13,283 nt of DNA from an uncultured Senegalimassilia sp. (GCF_934632265.1 NZ_CAKTYH010000050.1:1-13283); one strand, 5' to 3'. Positions 1 through 12,599 are shown, counted from the first letter of the stretch. A program made the numbers and translations. Notes: generated from the letters alone by a model not told the origin.

Positions 1-612
1 GGCCAGGATCGCTCCGAGGTGTTCGAGATGCGCGATTTCCGCGACGGCGACTCGTTCAAGCAGGTGCACTGGAAGCTGTCGGCACGCTTCGGCGACCTGA
101 CCGTGCGCGAAGCGTCTCTGCCGACCGATTACGATATCGCGCTTTTGCGCGACGCCCATGCGAGGTCGGACGATGGCGACGGACGCGAAGATGCGGTGAA
201 CGCCGTCATGACCATGCTGTCCGCGCTGAGCCTCGCCCTGCTGCGTCAAGGCCTTGCCCACACGGTCGTCTGCAAGGACGCCGAGGGCGCGCACGTGCAG
301 CGCATCGACTCGCTGGCCGGGTTCGAGGACATGATGGATACGATGCTGAGCATGCCGCTGGAAGCCGATCGGCCGCATGACCCGGACGCCTTCAACCAAG
401 TCCGCATCGCGTACGGCATCACGAAGACGATGCTGGTCACCGATGCCCTGCACAAGGACGCGCTCGACGAGCTTGCCGGCATGACCGACCTTTCCGTCGT
501 CCACATCGGCAAGACCGCGCAGGCCGGCGCCGACGATGGCGGCCGCTACCTGCTCACGCACATCCCCGCGGAAGCCGTGTGCGGCGGGCGCATCAAGACC
601 CTGGAGCTGTGA
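1..612 (+). CDS. DUF58 domain protein, C-terminal part (5' end outside window)
   Basis: The reading frame is open from base 1 and ends at TGA 610-612, giving 203 visible residues; the start lies upstream of the window. Residues 8-37 carry the DUF58 signature: an RDFRDGD segment, then QVHWKLSAR, then a VRE segment, matching the family pattern R-x(4)-GD, (I/V)HWK-(L/x)SAR. What follows looks like the second half of a von Willebrand A-like fold, with a helical stretch around residues 60-85 and alternating strands and helices. DUF58 proteins are usually encoded between a MoxR AAA+ ATPase and a transglutaminase membrane protein. The next gene is indeed of that second type and starts 1 nt after this stop, so the two are probably translationally coupled. 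The biochemical role of DUF58 is not established; a chaperone or assembly role with MoxR is the usual proposal. Family assignment is firm; function is inference. Confidence 0.9.
   Translation, partial: GQDRSEVFEMRDFRDGDSFKQVHWKLSARFGDLTVREASLPTDYDIALLRDAHARSDDGDGREDAVNAVMTMLSALSLALLRQGLAHTVVCKDAEGAHVQRIDSLAGFEDMMDTMLSMPLEADRPHDPDAFNQVRIAYGITKTMLVTDALHKDALDELAGMTDLSVVHIGKTAQAGADDGGRYLLTHIPAEAVCGGRIKTLEL
603..606 (+). promoter_or_regulatory. Shine-Dalgarno GGAG for the transglutaminase-like gene
   Basis: GGAG lies inside the last codons of the DUF58 gene, 7 nt before ATG 614. It decides the start of the downstream protein: the same frame is open further upstream to 536, but that extension overlaps the DUF58 gene and has no comparable site. 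Confidence 0.75.
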
Positions 613-613
613 C

Positions 614-2977
614 ATGGCGAAGGCGAACGAACATATATATAAGGAAAGGGCCCTCGTCGTTTCGGCGCAGGTCCCCGAACGCCATCGCTCCCAGGCGCAA
701 GCGGCGCGAGCGGTCGCATTCGCGGTCGCGCCCGCCCTTCTGGCGGCTTCGGCGGCGTTTTTGTTTGCCGCATGCCTGAGCGTGCCTGCCCTCGCCTGCA
801 TGCTGGCTGCCGGCGTCACCGTCGCGGGAGCGCTCGGCGCTCTCGCCTCTGCCGAGCGGCATAGAGGCAAGGCCGCCATGGCGGCGGTTGCCCTGACCTG
901 CGCCGCACTGATGGCCGCCCTGGCCCTGCCCGATGCCCGATCGGGGCTGTTCTGCCTGGTCAACGGCATCGTTTCCCATTTCAACCACGTGTTCGGCACC
1001 TGGGCGGGGCTCATCCCCGGCTATGGCGCCGTGTGCGGATCGCCAGCGTTCGGCATATGCTTCGGCGTCGTCGTCGGCGTGATCTCGTGGGCTGTCACGC
1101 GCCTGCGTATCACGTCGACATCGCTTCTGATCGTGGTCGCCTTGTGCTCCGTCACCACGTTGCTCGGGCTCGGCAACGCCCCCGTAGGCTGCGGCCTGGC
1201 CGTGGCGGGATGGCTGACGCATTGCCGCGCCGAGCAGCTCAGGCACTCCGCGCGCAGCCTGGCATCGCTTGCCATCGGCGGGGCGTCCTCAGCGTGCGCC
1301 GTCGTCGCCGTCTTCGCGTTGTGCTGCGGGCTGTACGCCCCTGCACCCGCCGTCGACGCCCTGCGCGCAGGCGTTGCGCAGGCTGCTGACCAGGCACGAT
1401 ACGGGTCGGATTCGCTTCCCCGGGGCAACCTGCGGCAGGCATCGGCCATGAACGCGTCGCAGGACGCCACGCTCGAGCTCTCCTTCGATGGGAGCATCTC
1501 CGACGACGTGCTGCTGCGCGGCTTCCAGGGCGCCACGCTCGAGGGCGCCGTATGGCTTCCCCTTGACCACGACGCGTTCGAGGGGCAATGGACCGGCATG
1601 CGAAGCTGGCTGGGCGCCAACGGCCTTGCGCCCGCCTACCAGCGCGCGGACTTCGACGACGAGGCTGCCGCCGCCGGGCAGGACGAAACGCCCGTCAAGT
1701 CGCTGCAGGTGAACAACGTCGGGGCCGATGCGCGCTTCGTGTACACCCCCTACACGCTGCGCAGCCTCGATGGCGCCCTTGGAGCGCACGACCTGGACGC
1801 CGGCCTGCACAGCGGCTTTGTGGGGGCGCGCTTCTATCGCTTCACCATGGACGACGTTCCCGCCGCCGACATGCTGGCCGACACCGCCTGGCTATCCGGC
1901 AGGCAGGACGGCTACGCAGGCGCCGAGGGCGTGTACGCCGCGTTCGCGGAAAGCAGCTACCTGCAGGTGAGCGAATCCGAGAAACGCGATGTCGAGCGGC
2001 TGCTGTTCGGACAGGACAGCTGGAACGCCGAGGACGTCTCCGACTACGCCGTCATCAGCCGCGTGCGCACCATGCTGGACGCCACGGCAAGCTACACCGC
2101 CTCCCCCGCCACCGTGCCCGAGGGCATCGGGGAAGAGGGCGCAACCACGTTCACCAGCTGGTTTCTGGAGCAGCAGCGCGAAGGCGGGCCGGCGTATTTC
2201 GCCACCGTGGCCACGCTGGCGTTCCGCTCGCAGGGCATCCCCGCGCGCTACGTCGAGGGCTATCGGGTGGACGCGGACAGGGCCTCGGCTGCTGCGGAAA
2301 GCGGCCAACCCGTCACGCTGACAGCGGCCGACGCGCACGCCTGGTGCGAGGTGTACCTGAACGGGCTCGGCTGGACGCCCATCGAGGTCACGCCCGGCTT
2401 CTACACGCAAACGTTGCAGGCCGACAACGTGATGGACGTGAGCGAGGCCGTCAGCTCGGGCAACGGAAGCGTCATGGACCCCGGCTCGGTCGCAGGCGAG
2501 ATGGGCAGCGACGCCGAACGGGAAGCCCAAAGGAGCCGCCCTCTTTCGGTGCGGCACGTCGTCGGCATTGCGAGCATCGTGCTCGGCGCGGCCTTGGCCG
2601 GCATCGCCGCGGCGTTCGCGCAGCGCGCCCTACGGCGGCACCTGCGCGTCAGACTCTGCGGCGACGACCGCCAGCACGTCTGCGTCCCGGCGCTCTACCA
2701 GCAGCTCACGCGCCTCATGGCCGCCGGCGCCCCGACGTTCGATGCCACGCGCCCGCTCGAATGCGCCGCTGACGTGCCCGCGGCGTTTCCCGGCATCGAC
2801 CAGCTGGACTACAAGCGCGCCATCCAGCTGCACCAGGCGTTCGCCTTCGGGGGACGCCCGCTGAAACCCAACGAGCTGCGCACGGTGCGCAGCTTCAACG
2901 ACCGCCTTGCCGCGGCGCTGCCGAAGCCCGGCACCGCTGCCGGACGCGCCCGCCGCTTCTTCGCGGACGCCTTATAG
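614..2977 (+). CDS. Polytopic membrane protein with transglutaminase-like domain (TgpA-like; catalytic Cys replaced by Pro)
   Basis: 787 residues from ATG 614, chosen for its GGAG site and its 1-nt distance from the DUF58 stop. About six or seven hydrophobic segments fill residues 33-231. A long extracytoplasmic region follows (about 232-647), then one more membrane segment (about 649-671) and a cytoplasmic tail of about 116 residues that resembles the DUF4129-type tails of this family. The transglutaminase-like core is clear: YFAT then RSQGIPARYVEGY (about 528-546), DAHAWCEVY (573-581) and GWTPIEVTPG (586-595). His575 and Glu591 occupy the His and Asp/Glu positions of the catalytic triad. 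The expected G-x-C-x-Y-F-A, however, reads GGPAYFA, so Pro526 (CCG at 2189-2191) stands where the nucleophilic cysteine should be. The fold is therefore probably kept for binding or structure and not for thiol catalysis. Codons 8-12 (ATA, TAT, AAG, GAA, AGG) are AT-rich and include codons rare elsewhere in the window. The pairing with DUF58 supports the TgpA-like call; the substrate is unknown. Confidence 0.9.
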   Translation: MAKANEHIYKERALVVSAQVPERHRSQAQAARAVAFAVAPALLAASAAFLFAACLSVPALACMLAAGVTVAGALGALASAERHRGKAAMAAVALTCAALMAALALPDARSGLFCLVNGIVSHFNHVFGTWAGLIPGYGAVCGSPAFGICFGVVVGVISWAVTRLRITSTSLLIVVALCSVTTLLGLGNAPVGCGLAVAGWLTHCRAEQLRHSARSLASLAIGGASSACAVVAVFALCCGLYAPAPAVDALRAGVAQAADQARYGSDSLPRGNLRQASAMNASQDATLELSFDGSISDDVLLRGFQGATLEGAVWLPLDHDAFEGQWTGMRSWLGANGLAPAYQRADFDDEAAAAGQDETPVKSLQVNNVGADARFVYTPYTLRSLDGALGAHDLDAGLHSGFVGARFYRFTMDDVPAADMLADTAWLSGRQDGYAGAEGVYAAFAESSYLQVSESEKRDVERLLFGQDSWNAEDVSDYAVISRVRTMLDATASYTASPATVPEGIGEEGATTFTSWFLEQQREGGPAYFATVATLAFRSQGIPARYVEGYRVDADRASAAAESGQPVTLTAADAHAWCEVYLNGLGWTPIEVTPGFYTQTLQADNVMDVSEAVSSGNGSVMDPGSVAGEMGSDAEREAQRSRPLSVRHVVGIASIVLGAALAGIAAAFAQRALRRHLRVRLCGDDRQHVCVPALYQQLTRLMAAGAPTFDATRPLECAADVPAAFPGIDQLDYKRAIQLHQAFAFGGRPLKPNELRTVRSFNDRLAAALPKPGTAAGRARRFFADAL

Positions 2978-2980
2978 AAA

Positions 2981-2986
2981 GAAGGG
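2981..2986 (+). promoter_or_regulatory. Shine-Dalgarno GAAGGG for the LRR protein gene
   Basis: GAAGGG lies between the upstream stop (2975-2977) and ATG 2991, with a short 4-nt spacer. A second ATG at 2987 is in another frame, abuts the site and opens only a short Arg-rich frame. ATG 2991 gives a proper signal peptide and is preferred. Confidence 0.55.
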
Positions 2987-2990
2987 ATGT

Positions 2991-5900
2991 ATGGCAGACC
3001 GACGCACCCCGCATTCCAAGAAGAACCTTGCCGCCGCCGCGACGTCCATAGCCGTCGTCGCCGCGTTCGGCGCAGGCGCCGCCGCGCTCGCGCAGGGCGG
3101 CGCATCGTTCGACCCGAGCAGCTTCACCTCCGCATACGCCCCGGCGCCGGCCGATGGCGCGAAGGGGTATCAGGCAAGCGAAACCGAAACCGACGCCCAG
3201 GCCAACCGCCAGCAAGACGACGCGGAAAAGCAGGACGAGCAGCACACGGCGCGCGACGCCTTCAGCGACCTGCCCCTTGAGGGAGGCACGGGGACCACGG
3301 CCTACAACGCCACGGGCGAAGGGTCGCAGACCATCGCCGTCGCGAACGGCCAGGCCAGCGGCTCGGACGGGAGCACCGTCGTCGGCACCCCCACGGCAAC
3401 GGGCCCCGTCATCGGCCAAGGAAGCGGCAACGGCAGCGCAACCGGCAACGGGAACGGGAACGGGAACGGCCAAGGCGGCCAGAACGGCCAGGGCGGGCAA
3501 ACCGAGAATCCGCAGCCCACGCCGCAACCCAGCCCGCAGCCCACGCCCGACGAACCCGCGAAGGACTCCTACGACTACCTGCCCCGCGATCCCGACCCAA
3601 TTAAGGAGACGCCTTTCGGCGGGACCGATAATGACCAGTGGCACAAATATACCGGCGGAAAGGACAGCTCGACCGTCAGCGACGACGACATCATCATCAA
3701 CGGCGAGAAGAGCAAGGTCTACGACGGCCAGAAGCTCGATGCCTGGACGCTGTTCTGCTCCGTCAACGCATACTGGATGGATTTCGAAACCTGGTCGTTC
3801 ATCTACTTCGGATGCGCCAAGGACGACTTCGACTCCTACCCGTATTTCCGCATCAACTCATGGGAGAACCAGGTCACGGGCGAGAAGAACCCCGCTATCT
3901 GCCCCAGCCCCGATTCCCCGCTCACCGTTAGCGTATCCTACCGCGTCTCGACCGACGAACCATGGCGAACCCGAGACGTCACGTTGACGCCCCAACGCTC
4001 CTGCGTCTTCGTGACGGGGCTTCCCGATGCATCCGGCGAAAGGCCGGTGCTGTTCTCGCACACCGACGACACCCTCAAGCTGTGTCTGCTCAGCGCCGCC
4101 ACCCAGGAGGCGTTCATGAGGTCCGCCGGATACATCGACGCGGATAAGTACCTGGACGCCCTGCTGCTGAGCTGGAAGGAAGGCTCTTCCGACATCCCTA
4201 ACCTGTATACGCTCACACCTGGACGGCACGTCATCATCCCTGGCGACATCGCCCCGCTCGACCCCGGGTTCCTGGTGCGCTTCCAAAGCTATTCGCTCGA
4301 TGAGAACGGCCATGTGTCCGAATCGCCGACCGACACCTATAGCGCGCGCCTGCAAACGCTCGTCGACGTCGACGGCTCGGTGGTGGAGACCTCCGGCGAA
4401 GGCGACGGCATAACCGAATCCCTTGAGGTACCCGAAGGCGTCCAGGTCATCGACGGCAAGATGAACGACGACGGCACACGGCACGGCTTCGTCTGGAGCC
4501 TGACCGAGCTTTCCCTTCCCTCGTCGATCATGTACGTGAACGTGGATGCGGGCATCCAGGTGCGCGGCGCCTACCGCGTGGCCGACGACAACCCCGTTTA
4601 CGCCGCCACCGCCGACGGTATCCTCACGTCCAAGGACGGAAGCGCGTACCTGGGCATCCCCACCGACGTCAGGGACCTGGACGTCCCCGCCGGCGTCACG
4701 CACGTGGAGGTGCCCAAGGCGAACCATCTCGACGCCGTTCACGTGCATGCGGCCGAGGATGGCAGCCTGCCCGATATCGAGGTCGGCAACCTTGACGACT
4801 GCACGCTCATCATCGACGACGGCATCTTCGACGAGTTCCTCATCGAGAACGAGGACGCCATCGAGAACGCCTGGACCCTGGAGGTGGCAAAAGCCAGCGA
4901 ACCGGATAAGCACCTCACGCTTTCCGGCGGCGTGGTGTTCTCCGAAGACGAGATCGTGCGCGTGCTCGACCTGGGCAACGAGACCGTGTTCACCCAGCTA
5001 TCCCATATCGTGAAGACCGGCGCGCTGGCGGGCAACGAATCCATCGAGACGCTCGTGCTCATGAACGCCTATTCCGGCGAGCCGCTCGTGCTCGAGGACG
5101 GATGCCTTGCCGACAGCAGCGTCTCCACCATCGTCTGCAACAGCAAGGAGGAAGCTGCCTACGTTGAAAGCCGCCTTGCGGCCGCCGGGGCGCCGGACGC
5201 CGAGGTCGTGGTGATGGACGTCTCGCAGGAAGGGTTCGTCTACTTCATAGACGGCGACGGCTGGACGACGCTGCTCTACGACTCCTGGTGGGCCGAGAGC
5301 TTCGACGGCACGCTGACCAGCGAGGATGGCAACAAGATCAAGGTCAACGAGATCTCGGACTACGCCTTCGCGGGCGACCTGGACCTGAAGTGGGTCACGC
5401 TCGACGAAAGCGTGACGAAGATCGGCAAGAACGCCTTCCAGAACTGCTCGAACCTCCAGGGGCTGTTCATCGGCACGCCCGGCACCGTCAACGTGGGTGC
5501 GAACGCCCTCGCAGGCTGCAGGGGCCTGGGCTTCGTGGCATCGCGCGCCAAGAACGCCTCCTTCGCCACCGACGAGAACCCGGGCGGCGCCGGCTGCACC
5601 TGGTACTGCCCCAGCGACGTCGAAAGCGGATACGACGGCCGCTTCGTCAGCATCGAGGACGTGAACGACCTGGTCGCGCTGCCGCAGGAAGACGGATCGC
5701 TCATCCTATACGGGTACAAGAAAAAAGATGCGGACGGCGCGCCGAACCTTGTCCTTGGCGCGGGAACCAGCCTGCAGGGAACCGTCATGCTTCCCGATTC
5801 CGTGACCGAGATCTTCGGAGCATCCACTGGCGGATACACCCTGCCCGGTGCTTTTGAGGGCACCGGCGGCGAATGGACCCTTGATTGGGAGAAGCTGCCG

Positions 5901-6872
5901 AACCTGCAGTACATAGGCCGCAACGCCTTCAAGAACTCCGGCATCCAGGGAGGCGTGTCCATCAGCCAGCCTGATGAGTACGTATGGATTCAGGCAAACG
6001 CGTTCGAAGGATGCGCCGGCCTAACCTTGGTCGACGTCACTGCAGCCAACCTGTTCGTCGATCAGGAGGCGTTCGCCAACTGCCCCGGCATCACCGAAGC
6101 GAAGCTGATCGCGCACAACGAGGAGGACCTTGCGGACCCTGGCAAGCAGAAGTACAACCGCATCGGCGCGAACGTGTTCGCCGGCAACGAGGCGATTACC
6201 GACATCACGCTCGGCGAGCGCGTGATGTCCCTTGACCTGTACGGCCCCGGTGCCGGATACACGTTCACCGGCACTGAAGGGGAGGAATACAGGATCTGCC
6301 TCCATATGCCCGACGACAGGCAGGTCCAGCGCGCATACCCGGACGCATGGGTGTACCGGTTCGCGGGATACACCGATTACAAAAGCATGCACGACCAAGT
6401 TGAAATGGACTTGTTCTGGGACGCCTTCATGTGGCCGACCGAGGAACAGGTACGCAAGGAGATGGCCGCGCGCCTACTGGAGCCCGAGAACCGCCTGCGC
6501 GCGATGATGGGGCTGCCTGCGGTCGACGAATCGACCGTGGTGATCGTCGAGACCATGGACACGAAAGACCCTGTCGCGCAGCCGGATAGCGAGTCGAATG
6601 CCACGGTTGACGTAAAATCCACCGCCGAAGCAGGGCGAATCGCTGATTCCGCGGGCGTTAACGGGTATGATGGGATTTGGCACCCCGCTGACAAATCCGA
6701 CGGGGCCGACGCCGCAGGCGCCGACCTCGCCGATGATGGCGCCAACGCGCCCGACAACGGCGACGGCGACGCGAGCGGCGATGCCGCCCGCCCGGCCGCC
6801 GAGGCCGTCGGGACGCGCCCAACCGATACGGAACCTTCGACCAGCGCCCAAACCGCACCGGCCGAACGCTAG
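2991..6872 (+). CDS. Secreted BspA-type leucine-rich-repeat protein
   Basis: 1293 residues from ATG 2991. The frame is open back to 2907, but that extension overlaps the previous gene. Residues 1-34 form a signal peptide: basic MADRRTPHSKK, an Ala/Val-rich core, and a likely signal peptidase I site after ALA (34). There is no lipobox cysteine. Residues about 35-200 are a low-complexity exported linker, with a Gly-Asn tract near 145-165 and a Pro-Gln-Thr tract near 172-187. Residues about 200-470 are a globular region I do not recognise. LRR_5/BspA-like elements follow at about 474-525, 600-750, 788-850 and 970-1085, with typical phrases such as ISDYAFAG, KIGKNAFQNCSNLQG, YIGRNAFKNSGI, IQANAFEGCAGLTLVDV and QEAFANCPGI. 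The last 60 or so residues are rich in Ala, Asp, Gly and Pro and look disordered. No LPXTG motif or C-terminal membrane segment is visible, so the mode of surface retention is unclear. BspA-like proteins often act in adhesion. Its position behind DUF58 and the transglutaminase-like gene makes it a candidate client of that pair (inference). Confidence 0.9.
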   Translation: MADRRTPHSKKNLAAAATSIAVVAAFGAGAAALAQGGASFDPSSFTSAYAPAPADGAKGYQASETETDAQANRQQDDAEKQDEQHTARDAFSDLPLEGGTGTTAYNATGEGSQTIAVANGQASGSDGSTVVGTPTATGPVIGQGSGNGSATGNGNGNGNGQGGQNGQGGQTENPQPTPQPSPQPTPDEPAKDSYDYLPRDPDPIKETPFGGTDNDQWHKYTGGKDSSTVSDDDIIINGEKSKVYDGQKLDAWTLFCSVNAYWMDFETWSFIYFGCAKDDFDSYPYFRINSWENQVTGEKNPAICPSPDSPLTVSVSYRVSTDEPWRTRDVTLTPQRSCVFVTGLPDASGERPVLFSHTDDTLKLCLLSAATQEAFMRSAGYIDADKYLDALLLSWKEGSSDIPNLYTLTPGRHVIIPGDIAPLDPGFLVRFQSYSLDENGHVSESPTDTYSARLQTLVDVDGSVVETSGEGDGITESLEVPEGVQVIDGKMNDDGTRHGFVWSLTELSLPSSIMYVNVDAGIQVRGAYRVADDNPVYAATADGILTSKDGSAYLGIPTDVRDLDVPAGVTHVEVPKANHLDAVHVHAAEDGSLPDIEVGNLDDCTLIIDDGIFDEFLIENEDAIENAWTLEVAKASEPDKHLTLSGGVVFSEDEIVRVLDLGNETVFTQLSHIVKTGALAGNESIETLVLMNAYSGEPLVLEDGCLADSSVSTIVCNSKEEAAYVESRLAAAGAPDAEVVVMDVSQEGFVYFIDGDGWTTLLYDSWWAESFDGTLTSEDGNKIKVNEISDYAFAGDLDLKWVTLDESVTKIGKNAFQNCSNLQGLFIGTPGTVNVGANALAGCRGLGFVASRAKNASFATDENPGGAGCTWYCPSDVESGYDGRFVSIEDVNDLVALPQEDGSLILYGYKKKDADGAPNLVLGAGTSLQGTVMLPDSVTEIFGASTGGYTLPGAFEGTGGEWTLDWEKLPNLQYIGRNAFKNSGIQGGVSISQPDEYVWIQANAFEGCAGLTLVDVTAANLFVDQEAFANCPGITEAKLIAHNEEDLADPGKQKYNRIGANVFAGNEAITDITLGERVMSLDLYGPGAGYTFTGTEGEEYRICLHMPDDRQVQRAYPDAWVYRFAGYTDYKSMHDQVEMDLFWDAFMWPTEEQVRKEMAARLLEPENRLRAMMGLPAVDESTVVIVETMDTKDPVAQPDSESNATVDVKSTAEAGRIADSAGVNGYDGIWHPADKSDGADAAGADLADDGANAPDNGDGDASGDAARPAAEAVGTRPTDTEPSTSAQTAPAER
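3447..3470 (+). repeat. Tandem hexanucleotide AACGGG x3 plus one AACGGC
   Basis: Four contiguous 6-bp units encode Asn-Gly dipeptides (residues 153-160) inside the Gly/Asn-rich linker of the LRR protein. Each unit is two codons, so slippage would change linker length without breaking the frame. Confidence 0.85.
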
Positions 6873-6876
6873 GAGG
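6871..6876 (+). promoter_or_regulatory. Consensus Shine-Dalgarno AGGAGG overlapping the LRR gene stop
   Basis: A full AGGAGG shares two bases with the TAG stop of the LRR gene and sits 8 nt before ATG 6885. It is the best ribosome site in the window and suggests strong translation of the binding lipoprotein. Confidence 0.85.
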
Positions 6877-6884
6877 AATCCAGC

Positions 6885-8450
6885 ATGCACAGCACCAACC
6901 GCCGCGCGGAAAGCGCTACCAAGGAAGGCGGCGTTGTCGACGACCGCCACAGCCGCCGCGCGCCGCGCGCCCGTTCCCGGAAAGCCGCGCTCGCAACGTT
7001 CGCCCTTGCCGGCGCGCTTGCCGCCGCGCTGTCCGCCGGCTGCGCCGGCGATAGCGGGAAAACCGCCGTCGAGCTGGACCCGAGCAACCCCACCACCATC
7101 ACCGTCTGGGATTACTACAACGGGGCCCAGCAGGCGTCCTTCGACAGCCTGGTGTCGGAGTTCAACTCCACCGTGGGCAAGGAGAAGGGCATCTACGTGA
7201 AGAGCAAGACCCAGGGCTCGGTCGCCGAGCTGGAGAAGGCCGTTGCCGATTCGGCAGCCGGCGAGGTCGGCGCCGACGAAATGCCCGACGTGTTCTCCTC
7301 CTACGCCGACACGGCCTACAACGTGCAGCAACAGGGCAAGCTCGTCGACCTGACGGACTACTTCACGCCCGACGAGCTGTCAAACTATGTGCCCGACTAC
7401 CTTGACGAAGGCCGCTTCGACGGCGACAGCTCCCTGTACCTGCTGCCGGTGGCCAAGTCCACCGAGGTGACCATGCTCGATGAAACCGACTGGGAACCGT
7501 TCGCCCAGGCCACCGGCGCCACCATAGACGACCTGGCTACGCAGGAGGGCATCGCAGTCACCGCGAAGCGCTATTACGAATACACCGACGCGCTGACGCC
7601 CGACACCCCCGGCGACGGCAAGGCGTTCTACGGCCGCGATTCCCTGTCCAACTACTTCATCATCGGCATGAAGCAGATGGGCGTCGAGCTGCTCGCGCCC
7701 GACGCCGACGGCAAAGCCCAGGTCAACGCCGACAAAGACAAGGTCCGCCGCCTGTGGGACAACTACTATGTTCCCTTCGTCAGCGGTTATTTCGACGCCA
7801 AGGGCAAGTTCCGCTCCGACGACATGAAGACGGGCGATATCATCTGTTACACGGGCTCCACCGCATCGGCGGCGTACTTCCCCGACCAGGTGGTCGACGA
7901 CGACGGGACGCACCAGGTCGATTACCGCATCCTCATGCCGCCCACCTTCGAAGGCGGCAGCGCCGTGGCTCCTCAGCAAGGCGCCGGCATGGCCGTGGCG
8001 AAGTCCGACGAGCAGCACGAATACGCCTCATGCGAGTTCCTGAAGTGGTTCACCGAGAAGCAGAACAACCTGCGCTTCGCGACGGCGGCGTCGTACCTGC
8101 CCGTGCGCACCGACGCGAACAGCGTCGAGGAGCTTGATGGCGCGATCCAGAACGAGAACCTCTCCGTAAACCCCAAGACCCGCGACTGCATCGCCATGAC
8201 CATGGAATCGTTCGATGGCGTGGAGCTGTACTCGACCAAGAGCTTCGACAACGCCTATGCCGCGCGCAAGGCGCTCGACCATTCGCTCGATGACAAGGCA
8301 ACCGCCGACAAAGCGGCTGTTCAGGCGGCCGTAGCCGCCGGCCAGTCTCGCGATGAGGCGCTTGAGCCGTACGTGGGCGATGCCGCGTTCGAGCAGTGGT
8401 ACGCCTCCTTCTGCCACCAGCTTCAAGCCGCAACCGAGGGCACGGAGTAG
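6885..8450 (+). CDS. Extracellular solute-binding lipoprotein (family-1-like ABC-type binding protein)
   Basis: 521 residues with an unusually long basic N-terminus (RRAPRARSRK), a hydrophobic core and the lipobox LSAGC, which puts the lipidated Cys at residue 53. No later start codon would leave a usable signal, so ATG 6885 stands. The mature protein opens with PTTITVWDYYNG and FDSLVSEFN, typical of family-1 binding proteins. Near the C-terminus come PPTFEGGSAVAPQQGAGMAV, EFLKWFTEKQNNLRFA and SYLPVRT (about 348-407), also characteristic of sugar- or oligosaccharide-type binding proteins. The ligand cannot be read from sequence. No permease or ABC ATPase gene is nearby; the next gene, 6 nt away, is a sensor kinase. 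This favours a sensory role, with the lipoprotein presenting ligand to the kinase, though use of a transporter encoded elsewhere remains possible. Confidence 0.95.
   Translation: MHSTNRRAESATKEGGVVDDRHSRRAPRARSRKAALATFALAGALAAALSAGCAGDSGKTAVELDPSNPTTITVWDYYNGAQQASFDSLVSEFNSTVGKEKGIYVKSKTQGSVAELEKAVADSAAGEVGADEMPDVFSSYADTAYNVQQQGKLVDLTDYFTPDELSNYVPDYLDEGRFDGDSSLYLLPVAKSTEVTMLDETDWEPFAQATGATIDDLATQEGIAVTAKRYYEYTDALTPDTPGDGKAFYGRDSLSNYFIIGMKQMGVELLAPDADGKAQVNADKDKVRRLWDNYYVPFVSGYFDAKGKFRSDDMKTGDIICYTGSTASAAYFPDQVVDDDGTHQVDYRILMPPTFEGGSAVAPQQGAGMAVAKSDEQHEYASCEFLKWFTEKQNNLRFATAASYLPVRTDANSVEELDGAIQNENLSVNPKTRDCIAMTMESFDGVELYSTKSFDNAYAARKALDHSLDDKATADKAAVQAAVAAGQSRDEALEPYVGDAAFEQWYASFCHQLQAATEGTE
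8444..8447 (+). promoter_or_regulatory. Shine-Dalgarno GGAG supporting the GTG start of the kinase
   Basis: GGAG lies in the last codons of the lipoprotein gene, 9 nt before GTG 8457. It supports this start over the next in-frame ATG (about 8586), which falls within the first membrane helix and would remove the basic cytoplasmic N-terminus. Confidence 0.65.
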
Positions 8451-8456
8451 CAAGAG

Positions 8457-12599
<4,143 letters not shown>

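Noticed and set aside
536..613. Upstream extension of the transglutaminase-like frame to ATG 536.
   Set aside because: It lies wholly inside the DUF58 gene, has no good ribosome site and adds a Cys/Arg-rich stretch. ATG 614 has GGAG at proper spacing.
1588..2772. A 394-codon plus-strand frame within the transglutaminase-like gene.
   Set aside because: Its product is Arg/Ala-rich low-complexity sequence typical of an off-frame reading of GC-rich DNA; the overlapping frame has clear domains.
2907..2990. Upstream extension of the LRR frame to ATG 2907.
   Set aside because: It overlaps the previous gene by about 70 nt and puts 28 non-signal-like residues before a normal signal peptide that starts at ATG 2991.
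3858..4913. A 351-codon minus-strand frame inside the LRR gene.
   Set aside because: Codon-aligned shadow of a clearly coding sense frame, with no start signal or recognisable domain.
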